A stretch of DNA of 7,821 bases from an uncultured Oscillospiraceae bacterium (GTDB lineage: Bacteria; Bacillota_A; Clostridia; Oscillospirales; Oscillospiraceae), in assembly GCA_944386965.1 (NCBI GenBank), contig CALXDE010000146.1:1-7821 (forward strand). The letters run 5' to 3'. Positions 5,546-7,821 of this stretch are shown here, one piece after another. The notes beneath the pieces were generated by a model, which did not search any database, was not told the origin of the DNA, and saw only the letters and a list, made by a program, of their open reading frames with translations. Made by a program: the position numbers and the translations under genes. Numbering within the stretch: position 1 is the stretch's first letter; every line of letters begins with the position of its first letter.

Positions 5546-6946
5546 ATGCTGACATTCAAGCCCGTCAATGTAAAAAGCAGCGCCAGGCTGCGCAAATACT
5601 ACAAGAACTGTCCCTACCGGCTGTGCGAGTATTCCGTGGGCGTCAAGCTCATGTGGCGCCACCACATGGACCCCAGCTTTACCGAGGCCCGCGGCTGTCT
5701 GATCATCCGCAACTGCTCCCACGGCACCGTGACCTTTGACTACCCTGTCCCCCTGGACGACAGCGCCGACCTCTCCGCCGCTCTGGACGAGATCGACGCC
5801 TACTGCCGGGAGAGCGGCATTCTGCCCGTCTTTCAGACCGTTCCGGAGGAGGCTCTGCCGGTGCTGCTCCACCGCTATCCCTACACCACGGTCCTCAACA
5901 GCCGCACCTGGCAGGACTACCTGTACAATGCCCAGGACCTCATCACCTTCGCCGGGCGGAAATACTCCGGCCAGCGCAACCACATCAACAAGTTCCACAA
6001 GCTCTATCCCTCCGCCGTCTTCCGCCCCATCACCCGGGACGATGCCCAGGAGCTGGAGGCCTTTTGGGACGCGTTTCACCTGGCCTTCAACAAGGACGCG
6101 GCCCTGGCCAAAAAGGAGCTGTGCTACGCCCGGAAGCTCACCCGACAGATCGGCAAATCCTGGGCCCTGGCCGGGGCGCTGGAGCTGGAGGGAAAATTCA
6201 TTGCCATTTCTCTTGGCGAGATCTGCGGGGACACCCTGATCTGCCACATCGAAAAGGCCCTGCCGGACTACGAGGGCGCCTATCCTACCATGGTCCAGTC
6301 CTTCGCCGCCTATTATGGGGAGGGCTGCCGCTGGATCAACCGGGAGGACGACGCCGCCGACCGGGGGCTGCGCACCAGCAAGACCCAGTACCTCCCGGCT
6401 GACATGGGCCGAAAGTACCGTGTGGCGGTCACCACCGACATCCGCGCTTTGGACAAGGTCCCCACTCTGCGCAGTGCGCGTCTGACCATGGACGCCATCA
6501 CCCGCGCCGACATCCCCGATTACAACCGCCTGTGCCTGGACGACGAGCGCAACCGCTGGTGGGGCTACGACTATCGAAAGGATCTGAAGGGGGCGCTGAC
6601 GGAGAGCTATTTCTACCGGGTGGCCCAGAAGGACTTCAAGAACAAGCTGGCGGTGAATTTCGCCATCCGCCTGGATGATCAGTTCATCGGCGAGGCGGTG
6701 CTCTACAACTTCGACTACAAGGGCGCCGCGGAGCTGGGGTGCCGCATCCTGCCGGAATTTGCCGGAAACGGCTACGGGGCCGAGGCCTTCGCCCGGCTGG
6801 CGGACTGGACGCTCTATGAGCTGGGGCTCTACCGCCTGGTAGCCAAATGCTACAAGGAGAATGAGCCATCCCACAGGATGCTCAGCGCCGTGATGCGCCA
6901 AACCGGGGAGGACGAAACGTTCTATTATTTCGAAAAACGGATCTGA
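5546..6946 (+). CDS. DUF2156-GNAT fusion protein, putative acyl/aminoacyl transferase
   Basis: The 466-residue product joins two recognisable parts. Residues about 1-300 match the DUF2156 / lysyl-phosphatidylglycerol synthase C-terminal style. They begin FKPVNVKSSARLRKYYKNCPYRLCEYSVGVKLMW, then the diagnostic DLITFAGRKYSGQRNHINKF (131-150), and later GALELEGKFIAISLGEI and CRWINREDDAADRGLRTSK. Such regions have a tandem GNAT fold related to FemAB aminoacyl transferases. Residues about 307-466 form a RimJ/RimL-type GNAT domain: LRSARLTMDAITRADIPDYNRL, then a strand LAVNFAIRLDDQFIGEAVLYN, then the acetyl-CoA motif FAGNGYGAEAFARL (405-418). In that motif A406 replaces the usual Gln/Arg; the loop glycines remain. 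No membrane segments are visible, unlike MprF, so it is likely cytosolic. The substrate is unknown. The start is ATG at 5546, with a weak purine-rich GAAGAGAG 7 bases upstream; translation may be coupled to lysR, whose stop is 16 bases away. Confidence 0.9.
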   Translation: MLTFKPVNVKSSARLRKYYKNCPYRLCEYSVGVKLMWRHHMDPSFTEARGCLIIRNCSHGTVTFDYPVPLDDSADLSAALDEIDAYCRESGILPVFQTVPEEALPVLLHRYPYTTVLNSRTWQDYLYNAQDLITFAGRKYSGQRNHINKFHKLYPSAVFRPITRDDAQELEAFWDAFHLAFNKDAALAKKELCYARKLTRQIGKSWALAGALELEGKFIAISLGEICGDTLICHIEKALPDYEGAYPTMVQSFAAYYGEGCRWINREDDAADRGLRTSKTQYLPADMGRKYRVAVTTDIRALDKVPTLRSARLTMDAITRADIPDYNRLCLDDERNRWWGYDYRKDLKGALTESYFYRVAQKDFKNKLAVNFAIRLDDQFIGEAVLYNFDYKGAAELGCRILPEFAGNGYGAEAFARLADWTLYELGLYRLVAKCYKENEPSHRMLSAVMRQTGEDETFYYFEKRI

Positions 6947-6956
6947 GCAAAAGCAG

Positions 6957-6999
6957 GGGCGTCCGGGAGTTTGCACTCCCGGACGCCCTTTTCTTTTCC
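6957..6999 (+). terminator. Strong terminator after the transferase gene, shared by converging genes
   Basis: Arms 6957-6970 and 6975-6988 (GGGCGTCCGGGAGT and its exact complement) form a perfect 14-bp stem around TTGC. On the plus strand it is followed by TTTTCTTTTCCC, a clear Rho-independent terminator 10 bases after the transferase stop. On the minus strand it follows the YibE/F-like gene's stop by 16 bases and leads into CTGCTTTTGC, a weaker tail. It therefore probably serves both converging genes. Confidence 0.92.
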
Positions 7000-7004
7000 C
7001 GCTT

Positions 7005-7821
7005 TTATTGGTTCCGCCCCGGATCTTCCCTCCGCTCCCCCTTGGCCAGGAAGAACCCGGCGCACAAAGAGGTAAAGGGCGCCACCGTCACCAGGCCGAA
7101 GGAGCCGATGACCGTGTGGATGATCTCCGCGGAGACGTACTTGTAGTTGAGGATATGGTCCAGGGGCGTCCCCTGGGCCATGAACACCATCAGCAGCGCC
7201 ACATAGCCCCCGGAATAGGCCAGCAGCAGTGTGGTGGTCATGGTGCCCATGGCCGCCCGCCCGACGTTGAGTCCAGACCTGGTGGCCTCCCACCAGGAGA
7301 GGTCCGGCCGCTTCTCCACCACCTCGCAGACGGCGGAGGTGATGTCCACGCTCAGGTCCATCACCGCCCCGGAGGCCCCGATGAAGATGGAGGCCATGAA
7401 GATGCTGGTGAGGTTCAGATCCTGGTAGCCGGAGTACAGGAGGCTCTCGGAGTAGGACATCACCGCCCCGTGGATATGGAACAGGTCGGTGAACACCGCC
7501 CCCAGCACACAGGTCACCAGAATCCCCAGGAAGGACCCAGACACCGCCGAGAGACACCGGCGGTCAAAGCCGTAGACCAGGGCGATGATGAACACGGTGA
7601 GGAACAGCGTGATGGCCAGGCCCACCCAGATGGGGTTCCACCCCCTGAGGTACAGGGGCACCAGCACCTTCCACAGCGTCAGCACCGTCAGGGTGAAGGA
7701 GGCCAGGGCCCGGACCCCTGTCCACCCGGCAAAGAGGATCAGGAACAGGGCGAAACCCGCCGCCAGCACCAGCTCCCAGTTGAGCCGGTAGTGGTCGGTC
7801 ATGGTGATGTTGGTGATGGTA
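7005..7821 (-). CDS. YibE/F-family membrane protein, C-terminal part (cut by window edge)
   Basis: This is a YibE/F-family multi-pass inner membrane protein of unknown molecular function. I see 271 residues with seven to eight hydrophobic segments. Examples are LNWELVLAAGFALFLILFAG, WVGLAITLFLTVFIIALVYG, AVSGSFLGILVTCVLGAVF and IIHTVIGSFGLVTVAPFTSLCAGFFLA. The most conserved blocks are SIFIGASGAVMDLSVDI and SGLNVGRAAMGTMTTTLLLAYSGG (polar/glycine-rich turns between helices), followed by DLSWWEAT-type cytosolic loops and a C-terminal basic tail (KGERREDPGRN). An ATG at 7802-7800 is in frame, but it has no ribosome binding site and the frame remains open to base 7821 (TITNIT before it). The true start is therefore most likely outside the window, and full-length family members have an extra N-terminal region. 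It converges on the transferase unit across a shared terminator. Confidence 0.9.
   Translation of the reverse strand, partial: TITNITMTDHYRLNWELVLAAGFALFLILFAGWTGVRALASFTLTVLTLWKVLVPLYLRGWNPIWVGLAITLFLTVFIIALVYGFDRRCLSAVSGSFLGILVTCVLGAVFTDLFHIHGAVMSYSESLLYSGYQDLNLTSIFMASIFIGASGAVMDLSVDITSAVCEVVEKRPDLSWWEATRSGLNVGRAAMGTMTTTLLLAYSGGYVALLMVFMAQGTPLDHILNYKYVSAEIIHTVIGSFGLVTVAPFTSLCAGFFLAKGERREDPGRNQ

Noticed and set aside
4555..5595. Minus-strand open frame of 346 codons opposite lysR
   Set aside because: It is a shadow of the LysR gene, with repetitive Gln/His/Gly/Asp composition and no recognisable domain.
5468..6976. Minus-strand open frame of 502 codons opposite the DUF2156-GNAT gene
   Set aside because: It is antisense to a gene with clear motifs; its translation is a low-complexity Val/Gly/Gln/His mix and it runs into the terminator stem. 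No ribosome binding site or family resemblance.
1..7821. CRISPR array, tRNA, insertion sequence or phage attachment site
   Set aside because: No regularly spaced repeats, no cloverleaf-like sequence, no transposase or integrase fragment and no flanking direct repeats were seen by eye.

Overview
The window looks like chromosomal DNA from a GC-rich Firmicute, most likely a gut member of the Oscillospirales (Flavonifractor/Lawsonibacter-like). This is inferred from protein style, NrdR, the alr-mazF linkage, AGGAGG-type ribosome binding sites and GTG starts; no rRNA or other marker is present to fix the taxon. All genes look intact except the one cut by the right edge. I see no rRNA, tRNA, CRISPR array, insertion sequence or prophage gene.

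Left part (1-4469, all genes on the minus strand). Reading in the direction of transcription, from right to left, a probable operon holds nnrD (NAD(P)HX dehydratase), a small lipoprotein, alr (alanine racemase) and, after a 162-base gap, mazF (PemK/EndoA toxin RNase). The order resembles the Bacillus acpS-ydcC-alr-ndoAI-ndoA locus, so the lipoprotein sits where YdcC would be. No antitoxin gene fits before mazF. A perfect 17-bp hairpin follows mazF. Next come a 175-residue protein I do not recognise and nrdR, the repressor of ribonucleotide reductase genes, which has its own promoter and a clear terminator near the left edge.

Middle part (4470-6998). A divergent promoter region separates nnrD from a plus-strand, two-gene unit: a LysR-family regulator and, 16 bases downstream, a 466-residue protein joining a DUF2156 (lysyl-phosphatidylglycerol synthase C-terminal/FemAB-like) region to a RimJ/RimL-type GNAT acetyltransferase domain. 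This unit has its own promoter, with a dyad over the -35 box, and ends in a perfect 14-bp hairpin plus T-run. It looks like a self-contained cassette placed among minus-strand housekeeping genes and is the most interesting part of the window.

Right part (7005-7821). A minus-strand YibE/F-family membrane protein converges on the same terminator; its N-terminal part lies outside the window.

I did not find a convincing wholly new system. The best leads are the regulator plus fused transferase cassette, the solitary MazF, and the unrecognised 175-residue protein.
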